Origin: Bog-756 sp963699105
Lineage (GTDB): Bacteria > Actinomycetota > Acidimicrobiia > Acidimicrobiales > RAAP-2
Assembly (NCBI GenBank): GCA_963699105.1
Contig: CAVOTI010000004.1
Location: forward strand, 248,001-312,000
Direction of reading: 5' to 3'
DNA: 64,000 bases
How positions within the stretch are numbered: the first letter of the stretch is position 1; the number at the start of each line of letters is the position of its first letter. The notes under the pieces are model-generated. The model searched no databases and was not told the DNA's origin. It was given only the letters and a program-made list of their open reading frames with translations. Both the position numbers and the translations under genes were made by a program. Below are positions 27,087-35,664 of this stretch, in pieces.

Positions 27087-27392
27087 ATGTCGGCAAGTCT
27101 CAAGGTAACGCATAAGGCAATCGGTGCCGAAGTCCGTCGAGGCAGGTACGACATCCTCGTCGACGGCAAGCTGATCGGATCCGTCGAGATGAACAACACA
27201 ACCGAGATGCCAGTCGAACCTGGGCGTCACACTCTGCAGATCCGCGATGGCCGCAAGTCGAGCAGCGTTGAAACTTTCGTCGCCGCCGAGGGTGACTCCA
27301 TCTCTTTCCGATGCACCGGAAAGAGATTCTTGCCGATCTTTTTGGCATCCTTCGTCGTTCCCAAGCTCGCACTAAAGCTCGTTCCCGATTGA
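27087..27392 (+). CDS. Small uncharacterised protein (101 residues)
   Basis: A short beta-rich protein with KAIGAEVRRGRYDILVDGKL, IGSVEMNNTTEMPVEPGRHT and LQIRDGRKSS, then a hydrophobic C-terminal tail (FLPIFLASFVVPKLALKL) that could be a tail anchor. The N-terminal part looks like a PEGA-like or carbohydrate-binding-type beta domain, but this is only an impression. The ATG at 27087 has an AGGAA upstream. A tiny membrane frame starts right at its stop codon. Confidence 0.6.
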   Translation: MSASLKVTHKAIGAEVRRGRYDILVDGKLIGSVEMNNTTEMPVEPGRHTLQIRDGRKSSSVETFVAAEGDSISFRCTGKRFLPIFLASFVVPKLALKLVPD

Positions 27393-27578
27393 GTGGTCCT
27401 CGCTGCCGTGGCGTTCACGCTCACATGCAATTGGGTGCTTGGTTGGCCCGGAGTGGGCGTGCCTCCCGACACCATCTATGGGTGCATGATGGGCGTGGCC
27501 CTGACGACGGCAACGACCAACCCCGGGCTGCGCAGGCTGAGAGCGACCGGACACACCGACATGATCAGGCGATGTTGA
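27393..27578 (+). CDS. Possible small membrane protein (61 residues)
   Basis: A GTG start directly abuts the TGA stop of the preceding gene. The product would have a hydrophobic N-terminus (MVLAAVAFTLTCNWVLGW) and a second weakly hydrophobic stretch (YGCMMGVALTTATTN). No family is recognised and there is no separate ribosome site, so expression would rely on translational coupling. Confidence 0.3.
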   Translation: MVLAAVAFTLTCNWVLGWPGVGVPPDTIYGCMMGVALTTATTNPGLRRLRATGHTDMIRRC

Positions 27579-27609
27579 GGATTGGCGGCGGCTGGGTAAG
27601 GCCCAGGAA

Positions 27610-28947
27610 ATGATCGCTCCGAAGTCCGCGAGACACCAACTGACAAGGACAACGGTTGCAGCTGTCATCGCCCTCTTGGTTGGCGTCCCTTTGTTCGGTG
27701 CGGTGCCGGGGGCATCGGCAACGGTGGCGGCCACTCCACAATTCCGGCTGATCTTCCAGGACAACTTCACAACGAACGTTCCACTGGGAGCATTCAGCGA
27801 CTGTGATCACAACATCGGCACTCGGCGGGTCTATTGCGCCGGGCTGGCCCCCTATCCTTCGGTGGAGGCCGATTGGTGGTCGTATCCGACGGGCTGGCCC
27901 GACACCGCCACTGAACGCCATCTTCCCGTGGGAGGGTTCTACGACCCGGCGACCACCGTGTGGATCTCCGGTGGAGAGATGCACATCCGCATGTGGCGTG
28001 GGGCCACCGGGCCAAATCACTCGGCCACGATGGTCCCGAAAGTAGCCATTGGCATGCGCTATGGCCAGTTCAGCGAAACCTTCACGGTGTCCAAGGTCGC
28101 AACGGGTTTCAAATCCGCCCATCTGCTGTGGCCGGATGCCTCCTGTCCCGGGTGTGAGATCGACTTTCCCGAAGGCGATTGGGACGGCTCGATCGAAGCC
28201 TTCAACCACCCCGTGGGAGGAGGCAAGCAGGACTCCTTTGACAGCGGCACGCCCTGGACCGGCTGGCACACCTCAACCATCCAATGGACCCCCGGCGAGG
28301 TGAAGTTCATCCTCGATGGCAAGCTCATTGGCGAGTCCACGAACAACGTCATGGATACTCCTGCCGAATGGGACATCCAGAACGAGTCATCGCTCGATGG
28401 CCAAACAGCTGCACCCAATAGCTCGGCAGAGATAGACATCAAATCGGTGAGTGTGTACAGCTACGAGCCGAACGGAGTCGCCCCAACTTCGAGGATCCCT
28501 ACCTTGTACAACGTCCACTTCAACAACCTGCCGACGTCTGATCACTTGACCCGCGGTGGTACTGAGTACTGCCCTCGCAGCACCTCCTTTGCCACCTCCT
28601 TTGGAAGGTTGGGGGACTGCGTTGAAGTCGTGCCGAGCCTGTTGGGATACATGGCGAGAACCGGTTACGTGGATTATTCGATGAAGCCGAAGGAATTTCT
28701 TCCAACCGGTGGCTGGAGTGCACTGGTACGAAACCCTGGGCATCAGGTAACGGGAACGTGCAACATTGGTGGGACGGACCTTTCTTACGAAGCTGCGCTG
28801 TACAGCGCGGCCTACGGCGGTCTGTACTGGGGGGATGTGGCAACCGGCTACGACGGCGTAGAGATAATTCGCCGGGCGATTGTCAACGTTGCGGGCGGAT
28901 GCCAGTTTGCGCCGAATAGCAATTGGGAAGTGGCCAAAGGGGCTTAG
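27610..28947 (+). CDS. Secreted GH16-like (concanavalin-fold) protein
   Basis: A 445-residue exported protein. A signal peptide is clear (TTVAAVIALLVGVPLFGAVP, then GASATVA). The region about 45-290 looks like a family 16 glycoside hydrolase/laminarinase fold: FQDNFTT near the start, MRYGQFSETFTV, AHLLWPDASCPGCEIDFPEG and HTSTIQWTPGEVKFILDGKL. The segment EIDFPE matches the catalytic ExDxxE motif of GH16, so it may cleave beta-glucan-type polysaccharide. The C-terminal 150 residues form a separate cysteine-containing domain I do not recognise. ATG 27610 has AAGG nearby. Confidence 0.75.
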   Translation: MIAPKSARHQLTRTTVAAVIALLVGVPLFGAVPGASATVAATPQFRLIFQDNFTTNVPLGAFSDCDHNIGTRRVYCAGLAPYPSVEADWWSYPTGWPDTATERHLPVGGFYDPATTVWISGGEMHIRMWRGATGPNHSATMVPKVAIGMRYGQFSETFTVSKVATGFKSAHLLWPDASCPGCEIDFPEGDWDGSIEAFNHPVGGGKQDSFDSGTPWTGWHTSTIQWTPGEVKFILDGKLIGESTNNVMDTPAEWDIQNESSLDGQTAAPNSSAEIDIKSVSVYSYEPNGVAPTSRIPTLYNVHFNNLPTSDHLTRGGTEYCPRSTSFATSFGRLGDCVEVVPSLLGYMARTGYVDYSMKPKEFLPTGGWSALVRNPGHQVTGTCNIGGTDLSYEAALYSAAYGGLYWGDVATGYDGVEIIRRAIVNVAGGCQFAPNSNWEVAKGA

Positions 28948-29119
28948 GTGGCGTTTGCTTCGACCAATCTGGCCCAAGCCCAAGAGCCCAGCTCGAGATG
29001 CCGAGGACGTCAACGACTGGGCTCACCTGAGAACTGGCGGGTCTCCATCATGGTTCACGATTTTGGCCGCGCTTATACAGCAATACTGCGGACCCCTAGA
29101 CCGGCGAGTGTTGGAGATT

Positions 29120-29422
29120 TTAGGAGATCGAATCCCGATACTCGACCGCCTCCGCACCAATTGCCGCTGAGTCCGCCATGTCGATGACCGGAATAACCTC
29201 GTACTTGATGTACGGAGTGAACTTGGAGACATCCCGCAAGATCCCTTCCGGGTCGTCAGTCTCGACAAAAGCGAACCCACCCTCCCCATCGACGCGCCCG
29301 ACAAACTGGTGGAACGTCGAGTTCGGCGAAGGTGTCCACTTGCTGAACAATGCAAGTGCCCGCTTTGTCGCTTCCTCTGTGCTACCCCAATCACGATTGG
29401 TCCAAGACACTACGTATTTCAT
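29120..29422 (-). CDS. DUF3303-like small protein, copy A
   Basis: A 100-residue protein starting MKYVVSWTNR with FSKWTPSPNSTFHQFVGRVD, GEGGFAFVETDDPEGI and KYEVIPVIDMADS, the pattern of DUF3303-type ferredoxin-like-fold proteins. A second copy lies at 53768. Function unknown. The ATG at 29422 is well supported by AGAGGAGG 6 nt upstream. Confidence 0.8.
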   Translation of the reverse strand: MKYVVSWTNRDWGSTEEATKRALALFSKWTPSPNSTFHQFVGRVDGEGGFAFVETDDPEGILRDVSKFTPYIKYEVIPVIDMADSAAIGAEAVEYRDSIS

Positions 29423-29649
29423 CGTCCGCCTCCTCTGATAGCGATGCCCAATGGATATCGCGAGCATGTCACGGCGGATTCTTGCTGGCAACTGCCTCTA
29501 CGACGAGGCGCGCTCGAGGGACCCAAGCTGAAGCGACGGGTGCCCGTGGACAGCGGATTCGGTAAGGAGGCTCCCGCGAGAGCCCAGGTCTACGCCTTCT
29601 GTTGCCAGGGGCTGATCACTGGTAAGGCTTGTTCGGTACGGTGGTGGCG

Positions 29650-30450
29650 ATGCGACTGAGGAGCCGACGGCTGGCGTGGGACTACCGGGGGAAAGTCGCT
29701 GTGGTGACGGGGGCTTCCGGAGGCCTTGGTCGTCGTATCGCTCTGGACCTGGCCTCAGCTGGGGCAAGGGTGATCGGCGTGGCCCGTCGTGAGGAGCGGC
29801 TTCAGGGCCTCGTCGGTGAGATGCGGATTCACAGTCCGGAGTCCTCCTACTGGATCTGCGACCTCTCCGACGCGGCCTCTTTCGTCCGCCTGCTCGAACA
29901 AGTGGAGCAGGAGCTCGGCCGGATCGACATCTTGGCCAACGTCGCGGGCATCGGCGGGATCATTCGAACCGAACCAACAACCGCGGCGTCGCTTCGATCC
30001 ATCCTCGAGGTGAATTTCATCGCTCCGGTCGCCGGGATGCTCACCGTCCTACCCGGCATGCGACAACGGGGGTCCGGTGCAATCGTCAACATGAGTTCGG
30101 ACGACGGACGCGCTCCCGGTCCCGGAGCAGCCGACTACTCCGCCAGCAAAGCGGCCCTGTCAGCGGCGACGGAGAGTCTGTCCTACGACGCGAGGCCGGA
30201 CGGTGTGTTCCTTCACGCGGTGTACCCAGGGTGGGTGCCGACGGAAATGGGGCTGACGTCGGTACGCGCCGGTGGACTTTCGATGCCGCCGCGTGCGGTC
30301 CGTCGTACCGAGGAGCAGGTCTCGTCGCTTGTGCTCCGCCGAATGTTTGACCCTCGGCTGGAGATCAATGTGGCCGTTCTGCCCCTCGTAGCGCCGATCC
30401 TTCGCACGCTGGCCCCCCTCACCTATCAGCGGATGCGGGCCACTCGGTAA
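29650..30450 (+). CDS. Short-chain dehydrogenase/reductase
   Basis: A 266-residue SDR. It has the cofactor motif VVTGASGGLGRRIALD, the ARR after beta-2 pointing to NADP, NVAGIGG (NNAG-like), and the catalytic serine in VNMSSDDG with tyrosine and lysine in DYSASKAAL. The C-terminal PGWVPTEMG is normal. The substrate is unknown. ATG 29650 is taken as the start because the fold begins soon after; upstream TTG 29629 and GTG 29641/29644 in frame are alternatives. Confidence 0.88.
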   Translation: MRLRSRRLAWDYRGKVAVVTGASGGLGRRIALDLASAGARVIGVARREERLQGLVGEMRIHSPESSYWICDLSDAASFVRLLEQVEQELGRIDILANVAGIGGIIRTEPTTAASLRSILEVNFIAPVAGMLTVLPGMRQRGSGAIVNMSSDDGRAPGPGAADYSASKAALSAATESLSYDARPDGVFLHAVYPGWVPTEMGLTSVRAGGLSMPPRAVRRTEEQVSSLVLRRMFDPRLEINVAVLPLVAPILRTLAPLTYQRMRATR

Positions 30451-30644
30451 GCAAAGTGCAGCGCTCGAGCCATTGGTACGGTCTCCACAGAGATCCACAA
30501 ATGGTCCGCCGAGCTGCGATCGCTCGGGAACCGACCAGGCGGATACTCGGGACGGCGGTTCGCCGTAGGATCGGTCCCAAGGAGACGGACGTGGCGATTG
30601 GTTAGCGTCGGCACACCGCCGAGGAAGGGGTGTACGTCAGTCCC

Positions 30645-31535
30645 ATGACTTCCACGGCCACGATTGAGAGATTCGACGCTTTGACCGCGGACCCCGACGC
30701 CGTCTACGCGATCATCGAGCGTGATGGGGCGGTAATCCTCGAGGGGCTACTGAGCGCCGAAGTCGTCTCCCGGGTTAACGACGAAGTCGGGGCCGCCCTT
30801 GACGATGCCGATCCCGACGCGGAGCTGTTCAACCCCATCATGAAAGCGTTCCACGGTTCGTGCACGAAGCAGGTCACGAGCGCCTGTGCCATCTCCCCGA
30901 CTTTCGCCACTGAGGTGATGTGTCATCCCCTGCTCTTGGCCCTTTGCGACCGCATCTTGCTCCCGTCGTGTGCGCGCTACCAACTGAACCTCGGCCATCT
31001 CCTCCAGCGCGGACCAGGAGCCGGCGAGCAGTTGCTCCACCGTGACGAGGCAGTCTGGAGTGACGTGCCCAAGCCTGCGCCTGAGCTGCAGATGGCCACC
31101 GTGATCGCCTTCGTCGATTTCACTCGCGAGAACGGCGGCACCCGCATCATCCCCGGCAGCCATGGATGGCCGGACCGGAAGCTATCGCCGGCCGAGCAGT
31201 TCGCCCAGCCGCCTCCGAAGGCGGAGCAGATCGCGTACGCGGAAATGCCCGCCGGCTCCGCGGTGGTCTATTTGGGCGGGACCATACACGCCGGTGGGTC
31301 CAACACCACGGAGATCACCCGTCGAGGAGCGCACCTCAGCTACTGCCTGGGGTGGTTGCGGACCGAGGAGAACAACTACCTGGCGGTCCCCCCCGCCATC
31401 GCCGCCAACCTCCCCCGCCAAGCGCAGGAACTGCTCGGCTATGCCGTTCACGACAGTATCCCAGCCGGCGGTGGCTATCTCGGTATGGTGCGCATGCAAG
31501 ACCCGATCGAGCTCCTAGGGCGAGACGAGCTCTAA
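30645..31535 (+). CDS. Phytanoyl-CoA dioxygenase family protein
   Basis: A 296-residue Fe(II)/2-oxoglutarate-dependent oxygenase. The metal site is seen as HRD in GEQLLHRDEAVWSD (about residue 130) and a distal histidine in YLGGTIHAGGSNTT, followed by arginine in ITRRG that would hold 2-oxoglutarate. RIIPGSHGWPD is typical of the family. Members hydroxylate lipids or secondary metabolites; the substrate here is unknown. ATG 30645 is preferred over GTG 30630, which overlaps the GAGGAAGGGG ribosome site. Confidence 0.88.
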   Translation: MTSTATIERFDALTADPDAVYAIIERDGAVILEGLLSAEVVSRVNDEVGAALDDADPDAELFNPIMKAFHGSCTKQVTSACAISPTFATEVMCHPLLLALCDRILLPSCARYQLNLGHLLQRGPGAGEQLLHRDEAVWSDVPKPAPELQMATVIAFVDFTRENGGTRIIPGSHGWPDRKLSPAEQFAQPPPKAEQIAYAEMPAGSAVVYLGGTIHAGGSNTTEITRRGAHLSYCLGWLRTEENNYLAVPPAIAANLPRQAQELLGYAVHDSIPAGGGYLGMVRMQDPIELLGRDEL

Positions 31536-31746
31536 CTTCGGTTGCGGTCCAGAGACACCAAATCGCGGTCGAGTTTGCCTGCCCCCATATGCCGACTGTG
31601 GGCAGACGGGTACCGGGAGCTCCGGGACAAGCTCGCCATGCGACGAATATCCCGTGGCCCTCAGTCCGCTGAGTTGACGTTCACCACCCCTGTCCGAAAC
31701 GTCTTACTCCAGAAATTGCTGACGGACCCCCAGTTCCGCGTCCTAG

Positions 31747-31769
31747 AGTGGTATCACTCTGATACCACT
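31747..31769. promoter_or_regulatory. Perfect 10-bp palindrome, likely autoregulatory operator of the toxin-antitoxin operon
   Basis: AGTGGTATCA-CTC-TGATACCACT, with perfect 10-bp arms and a 3-bp centre, ends only 5 bp before the antitoxin ATG. Antitoxins with ribbon-helix-helix folds typically bind such sites to repress their own operon. The position so close to the start suggests it overlaps the promoter and that the transcript may be leaderless or nearly so. Confidence 0.8.
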
Positions 31770-31774
31770 TGCGA

Positions 31775-31981
31775 ATGGCACTTACGGTCCGTACTGATGC
31801 GGAACTCGAACGGGCACTGGAGACGCTTGCCGGCGCCGAAGGGATCTCTAAACAAGAGATCATCCGGCGCGCCGTTCTCGACCGATACGAACGTGCTGGT
31901 CATGCTGAACGCGTGGAGGGAACCGCTCGCCGCATGCTCGAGCGCTGGGGTGATGTGCTCGAACGCTTAGGCACCGAGTGA
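31775..31981 (+). CDS. Antitoxin, ribbon-helix-helix type
   Basis: A 68-residue protein with an RHH-like N-terminus: MALTVRTDAELERALETLAG, then EGISKQEIIRRAVLDRY as the two helices of the DNA-binding unit, and a basic C-terminal part (GTARRMLERWGDVLERLGTE) expected to cover the toxin. It overlaps the downstream toxin by 4 bp (GTGA) and has a strong palindrome directly upstream. Together this marks a type II toxin-antitoxin pair. The TTG at 31769 overlaps the palindrome and is less likely as a start. Confidence 0.85.
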   Translation: MALTVRTDAELERALETLAGAEGISKQEIIRRAVLDRYERAGHAERVEGTARRMLERWGDVLERLGTE

Positions 31982-32367
31982 GCCGAATCGAGTACCTAGA
32001 CCTGGACGACCTACTCGGACTTGTACGGATGCTCGGCATCGGACCAGTCCGCGACGTCGGCTTGCTCGACTCAGCGTTGGCGAGGCCTCGATCGAGCGCC
32101 TTCGGGGAGGATTCTTACCGGACTGCCACTCTCAAATCAGCAGCACTTCTGCATTCCATCCTGACCAACCACGCTCTTGTCGATGGGAACAAGAGGCTGG
32201 GCTGGCTGGCCACCGTCGTGTTTCTCGATCTCAACGGCCTTTATCCTGACCTATCTGACCGCGAGGCATTTGAGCTGGTCTGGGAGTTTGCAGGCACCTC
32301 CCTCGATGTGCACGCGATCGCCGTCAGGCTCAAGACAAATGAATCAGCTCAGAATCCGGACCACTGA
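31978..32367 (+). CDS. Toxin of the Fic/Doc family
   Basis: A 129-residue Doc-type protein. It has the Fic motif HALVDGNKRLGW (about residues 63-74), where H and N-K form the active loop, with SALLHSILTN-like helix before it (KSAALLHSILTN) and VFLDLNGLYPD after. Doc toxins inactivate EF-Tu by phosphorylation; true Fic enzymes AMPylate. The short length and motif F-to-V change (HxVxDGNK) fit Doc. The GTG start overlaps the antitoxin stop (GTGA), so translation is coupled. Confidence 0.87.
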   Translation: MSRIEYLDLDDLLGLVRMLGIGPVRDVGLLDSALARPRSSAFGEDSYRTATLKSAALLHSILTNHALVDGNKRLGWLATVVFLDLNGLYPDLSDREAFELVWEFAGTSLDVHAIAVRLKTNESAQNPDH

Positions 32368-32417
32368 GGAACACCCTCCTCCGGGAGCACGCTCATAAGA
32401 AACGCCGGGGACGTGGC

Positions 32418-32895
32418 TCAACCGGGAAGGTCCTCGGGGTGCTCAGCCGCCAGGTGACCTGAGAGGAGGCCAGTTGACTGGCCCACCTCGATCAGGTAGC
32501 CGTTGGGATCGCGCATGTAACAGCGGATCTCCGAGCCGCGATCTATCGGGGCGTCAAGAAGATCGCGCCTTTTGCGAGCCAATCTTTGTGAATCGCTTCG
32601 AATCGCCGACCGCGAGGATCATAAAAATGGATATTGTGGATCCCGGCTCCTAGTTGACGACAGTGGCGTCGGGCTTGTCGGGCGTGGGTGGCCCACCCGG
32701 GTTCATGATTATCCAGGTGTTGGCGAGATTGACGATGCACGGGTTCTCCGCCGGGACCACGCTCCCGCCAAGCACCTCTGCATAGAACTGGCGGGACTCG
32801 GCCACGCTGCCGACGGTGAGGGACATCGACACCACGGGGCCGTCAGTCGGCTTCGGCAGGTTGGCAGCGTCGACGGCGGCCGCCGGTCCGGTCAC
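32418..32895 (-). pseudogene. Degenerate VOC family protein gene
   Basis: The N-terminal half (VVSMSLTVGSVAESRQFYAE, VLGGSVVPAENPCIVNLANT) stops at a TAG at 32650-32652. The same frame continues with weak similarity (ISIFMILAVGDSKRF), then after a further stop and a frameshift the C-terminus resumes as PIDRGSEIRCYMRDPNGYLI, EVGQSTG. Intact VOC proteins have these pieces in one frame, so this is a decayed gene with at least one stop and one frameshift. It lies next to the toxin-antitoxin pair. Confidence 0.8.
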
Positions 32896-32966
32896 GACCG
32901 AATTACGCCCACTCCTTTGGTCGTCTGCATTGGCTTGTCCGCAGCGGTGGTTTGTGAGTCAACACG

Positions 32967-33317
32967 TCAATCTTCGGTGTCCTTCGCCGTGGCCGTGACC
33001 GTGACCGTGATCAAGAGCGACGTACCGTCATCAAAGATCAATTCGAGTTGCTCCGCCGGTCCGGTCCGAACTTGAACCCCAATGGCGTCAGGCAGGTCGG
33101 CCAGGTTGTACGAGACCGTCCCGACTTCGTACCGATCCCGAGGGTCAGGAAGGTCCTTCGGACCTTCCGCGATCTCAGGATTCGTTGTGCCTTGGCTCCT
33201 GAGTAGACCTGTGTTTATCAGGGGAGCCGCAGCCGAGTCGACGAAGCGCGTCTCGACGTGCACGTTTTGACCACTTCGCTCGGCGAGCCATTGGCGAGCC
33301 TGGTCTTTTGGGTTCAT
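32967..33317 (-). CDS. Hypothetical protein (116 residues)
   Basis: A short hydrophilic protein beginning MNPKDQARQWLAERSGQNVH, with a central EVGTVSYNLADLPDAIGVQV and ending in beta strands LELIFDDGTSLLITVTVTAT. No family is recognised. ATG 33317 has GGAAGGCAGG upstream; GTG 33320 is directly next to it. It is divergent from the sedolisin protease gene with only about 50 bp between them. A perfect 9-bp hairpin (33148-33168) lies within the coding region. Confidence 0.55.
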   Translation of the reverse strand: MNPKDQARQWLAERSGQNVHVETRFVDSAAAPLINTGLLRSQGTTNPEIAEGPKDLPDPRDRYEVGTVSYNLADLPDAIGVQVRTGPAEQLELIFDDGTSLLITVTVTATAKDTED

Positions 33318-33367
33318 CACGCCTGCCTTCCATTTTTAGCTCTCATCATCCCTCCTTCACTCAGATA

Positions 33368-35569
33368 ATGCCTCTTCGTCTCGGCTCTGCCCGAACTCCG
33401 TCGGTCGTGCCCAGCGTGGGGCCACCTTGGCGCGGCATCAATTTTGGAAGAACTAGGGTTCCAGCATGGAATTTTCGGCGGGATTCCGCGAAGAGATCCG
33501 CACCGTGGTATCGGCTGGCAGTGGGTGCGGGACTCGGTGTCCTCTTCATCTCCGGATCCCTCGCCTCGACGGCCGGCGCTGCCAATCTCGACAGCAAGAC
33601 AGCCCCCCGTTCTGGCCCTCCACCTGCGCTGAGGGTCCTGACTCATGCGGCCAGGACGAGGCGACCGGCTCAGAGCGTCAGGGCTATGACAGCGATTCCG
33701 GCTGAGACGTCTCCCTACGGGGGAACCGTCTTTGGCACCACTCCGCCTGGCACTCCAGAATCAGTGTCCTTCATCTTGAAGGCTCGTCACCTGTCCCAGC
33801 TGAAGGCCAACGTTGAGCAGGGCGTGCGCAGCTTCCTCTCGGTGAGTCAGTTTGCCCAAACCTATGGACAGAATCCGACCGCCATTTACGCATTGGAGGT
33901 CTACCTATCCGGATTCGGCATCCAGTCCGAGTCCTATGCCGACGACCTCGATGTTTCGGCGAGCGGCACGGCAGGACAGTTCGACCAGGCGTTGGCCGTC
34001 CAGCAGCAGGAGTACCGTGTCCCTGGCCATCCTGGAGAGGACGGAACCCAGGGCGTCCCTGCCCAAGTCGTGCACGGGACGGCGCAATCTCCTCAGCTGC
34101 CGACGTTCATTGCCAAAGATGTGCTCACCGTGCTCGGACTCACCAACTACAGCCCGTTCACCAGCCAGGCAGTGCACGCCGACCAGTCGGCGACCGGGGG
34201 CAAAGTAGTCCGTGCCAACCGATGCGCCAAGCTGTCCGGGCTTCCCGACGCATGCAATCTGCCAGCAAACTTCGAGGCCGACTACGGACTGACACCCCTG
34301 ATCGAAGACGGTGCCACCGGCGTGGGCCAGACCATCGGGATCGTAACTGAAGCCGCCCTCGACCCGGGTGCACCCCAGTATTTCTGGAAACACATACTCA
34401 GATTGCCCTCTAACGGGCGCACCGTGACGGTCGACAACGTCGACGGGGGACCTGGTTCTCCGAGCAACTCCCGTGGAACGGATGAGACCGATCTTGATGT
34501 CGAACAGTCTGGCGGTGTGGCTCCAGGCGCCAACGTGATCGTCTACCAGTCTCCGAACTCACCCAATGGCTTCGTGGACGCCTTCTTCACCGCTGCCAGC
34601 CAGAATATTGCCGGTAGCGTGTCCGCCAGTTGGGGAGAGTCCGAGACCGACCTCCAACTTGAAGCGGCACTCGACCTTGGCTCGTCAGCTTACGCCGCTG
34701 CTTTCGATGAGGCCTTTCTAGAAATGGCGGAGCAGGGCCAGTCCGCTTTTGCGGCCGCCGGTGACGCCGGGGCCTACGCCGCCAGCCGCGATTTGGGGAC
34801 CACCAACCTGTCGGTGATCGACCCCGGCGATAGCGCCTACATCACGTCGGCCGGTGGGACCACACTCCCATGGTCCGGTGATATCACCGGGACCTCCGCT
34901 TCGGTTACCGTCACCGTGCCGTCGCAAAGAGCATGGGGTTGGGATTATCTCTGGCCGGCCCTAGCCAAGCTCACCGGCGAACCGTTGAGCACCGTGGCCC
35001 AGGCGAACGTAGTCGGCGGGGGCGGCGGATTCAGTGACGACGAGCCAACTCCCAGTTATCAACACAGCGTGGCTGGGACCAACGCATACAGAGCCGTCGA
35101 ATATTTGACACCGACGGATGACGTGGACATTGCCGGAATCACCCTGCCAATGGCCTGGAACTTTGACGCATATCCATTGGTAGTTGCCGGGAGGGGCCCA
35201 GGTCGGGCTGTTCCCGATCTGTCGACCGACGCCGATCCGATCACCGGCTACCTCGTCTATGACCCTTCGGCCGTCCCTGCCGGACAGCCCGCCCTCCAGG
35301 GGGGTTGGGGAGGGACCAGTTTCGTCGCCCCCCAACTCAACGGCTCGACAGCGGTGATCGAGTCCTATCTGGGCCACCGAGTGGGATTTTGGGATCCTTC
35401 CATCTACGCATTTGCGACCTCGGCTCACTCTCCGTTCACGCCGCTACAGCAAAGCGGGACCGGGAATGACAATCTCTTCTACACGGGGACTCCCGGGGCG
35501 GTCTACAACGAGTCGACCGGGCTCGGCGTTCCCAACCTGGGCAAACTGGCCAACGACTTCAAGGGCTGA
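33368..35569 (+). CDS. Secreted S53 family (sedolisin/kumamolisin) protease
   Basis: A 733-residue exported serine-carboxyl peptidase. After a signal-like helix (YRLAVGAGLGVLFISGSLAS) comes a pro-kumamolisin activation domain (about 95-260; SQLKANVEQGVRSFLSVSQF, AIYALEVYLSGFGI). In the catalytic domain, GTDETDLDVEQ carries the Glu and Asp of the catalytic set, AAAGDAGAYAA the oxyanion-hole Asp, and GGWGGTSFVAPQ the nucleophile serine. Sedolisins usually act at acidic pH. The start is uncertain: ATG 33368 precedes the signal region by about 45 residues; the true start may be later. Confidence 0.88.
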   Translation: MPLRLGSARTPSVVPSVGPPWRGINFGRTRVPAWNFRRDSAKRSAPWYRLAVGAGLGVLFISGSLASTAGAANLDSKTAPRSGPPPALRVLTHAARTRRPAQSVRAMTAIPAETSPYGGTVFGTTPPGTPESVSFILKARHLSQLKANVEQGVRSFLSVSQFAQTYGQNPTAIYALEVYLSGFGIQSESYADDLDVSASGTAGQFDQALAVQQQEYRVPGHPGEDGTQGVPAQVVHGTAQSPQLPTFIAKDVLTVLGLTNYSPFTSQAVHADQSATGGKVVRANRCAKLSGLPDACNLPANFEADYGLTPLIEDGATGVGQTIGIVTEAALDPGAPQYFWKHILRLPSNGRTVTVDNVDGGPGSPSNSRGTDETDLDVEQSGGVAPGANVIVYQSPNSPNGFVDAFFTAASQNIAGSVSASWGESETDLQLEAALDLGSSAYAAAFDEAFLEMAEQGQSAFAAAGDAGAYAASRDLGTTNLSVIDPGDSAYITSAGGTTLPWSGDITGTSASVTVTVPSQRAWGWDYLWPALAKLTGEPLSTVAQANVVGGGGGFSDDEPTPSYQHSVAGTNAYRAVEYLTPTDDVDIAGITLPMAWNFDAYPLVVAGRGPGRAVPDLSTDADPITGYLVYDPSAVPAGQPALQGGWGGTSFVAPQLNGSTAVIESYLGHRVGFWDPSIYAFATSAHSPFTPLQQSGTGNDNLFYTGTPGAVYNESTGLGVPNLGKLANDFKG

Positions 35570-35664
35570 CCTGGGTCGGACGGCTCAGAGTGTCCATACC
35601 CCACCGGTAATGTGCGCTGCCAGTTGGGACCCCCGGGAACCGGCTCAGCAGTTCCGGCTAACCG

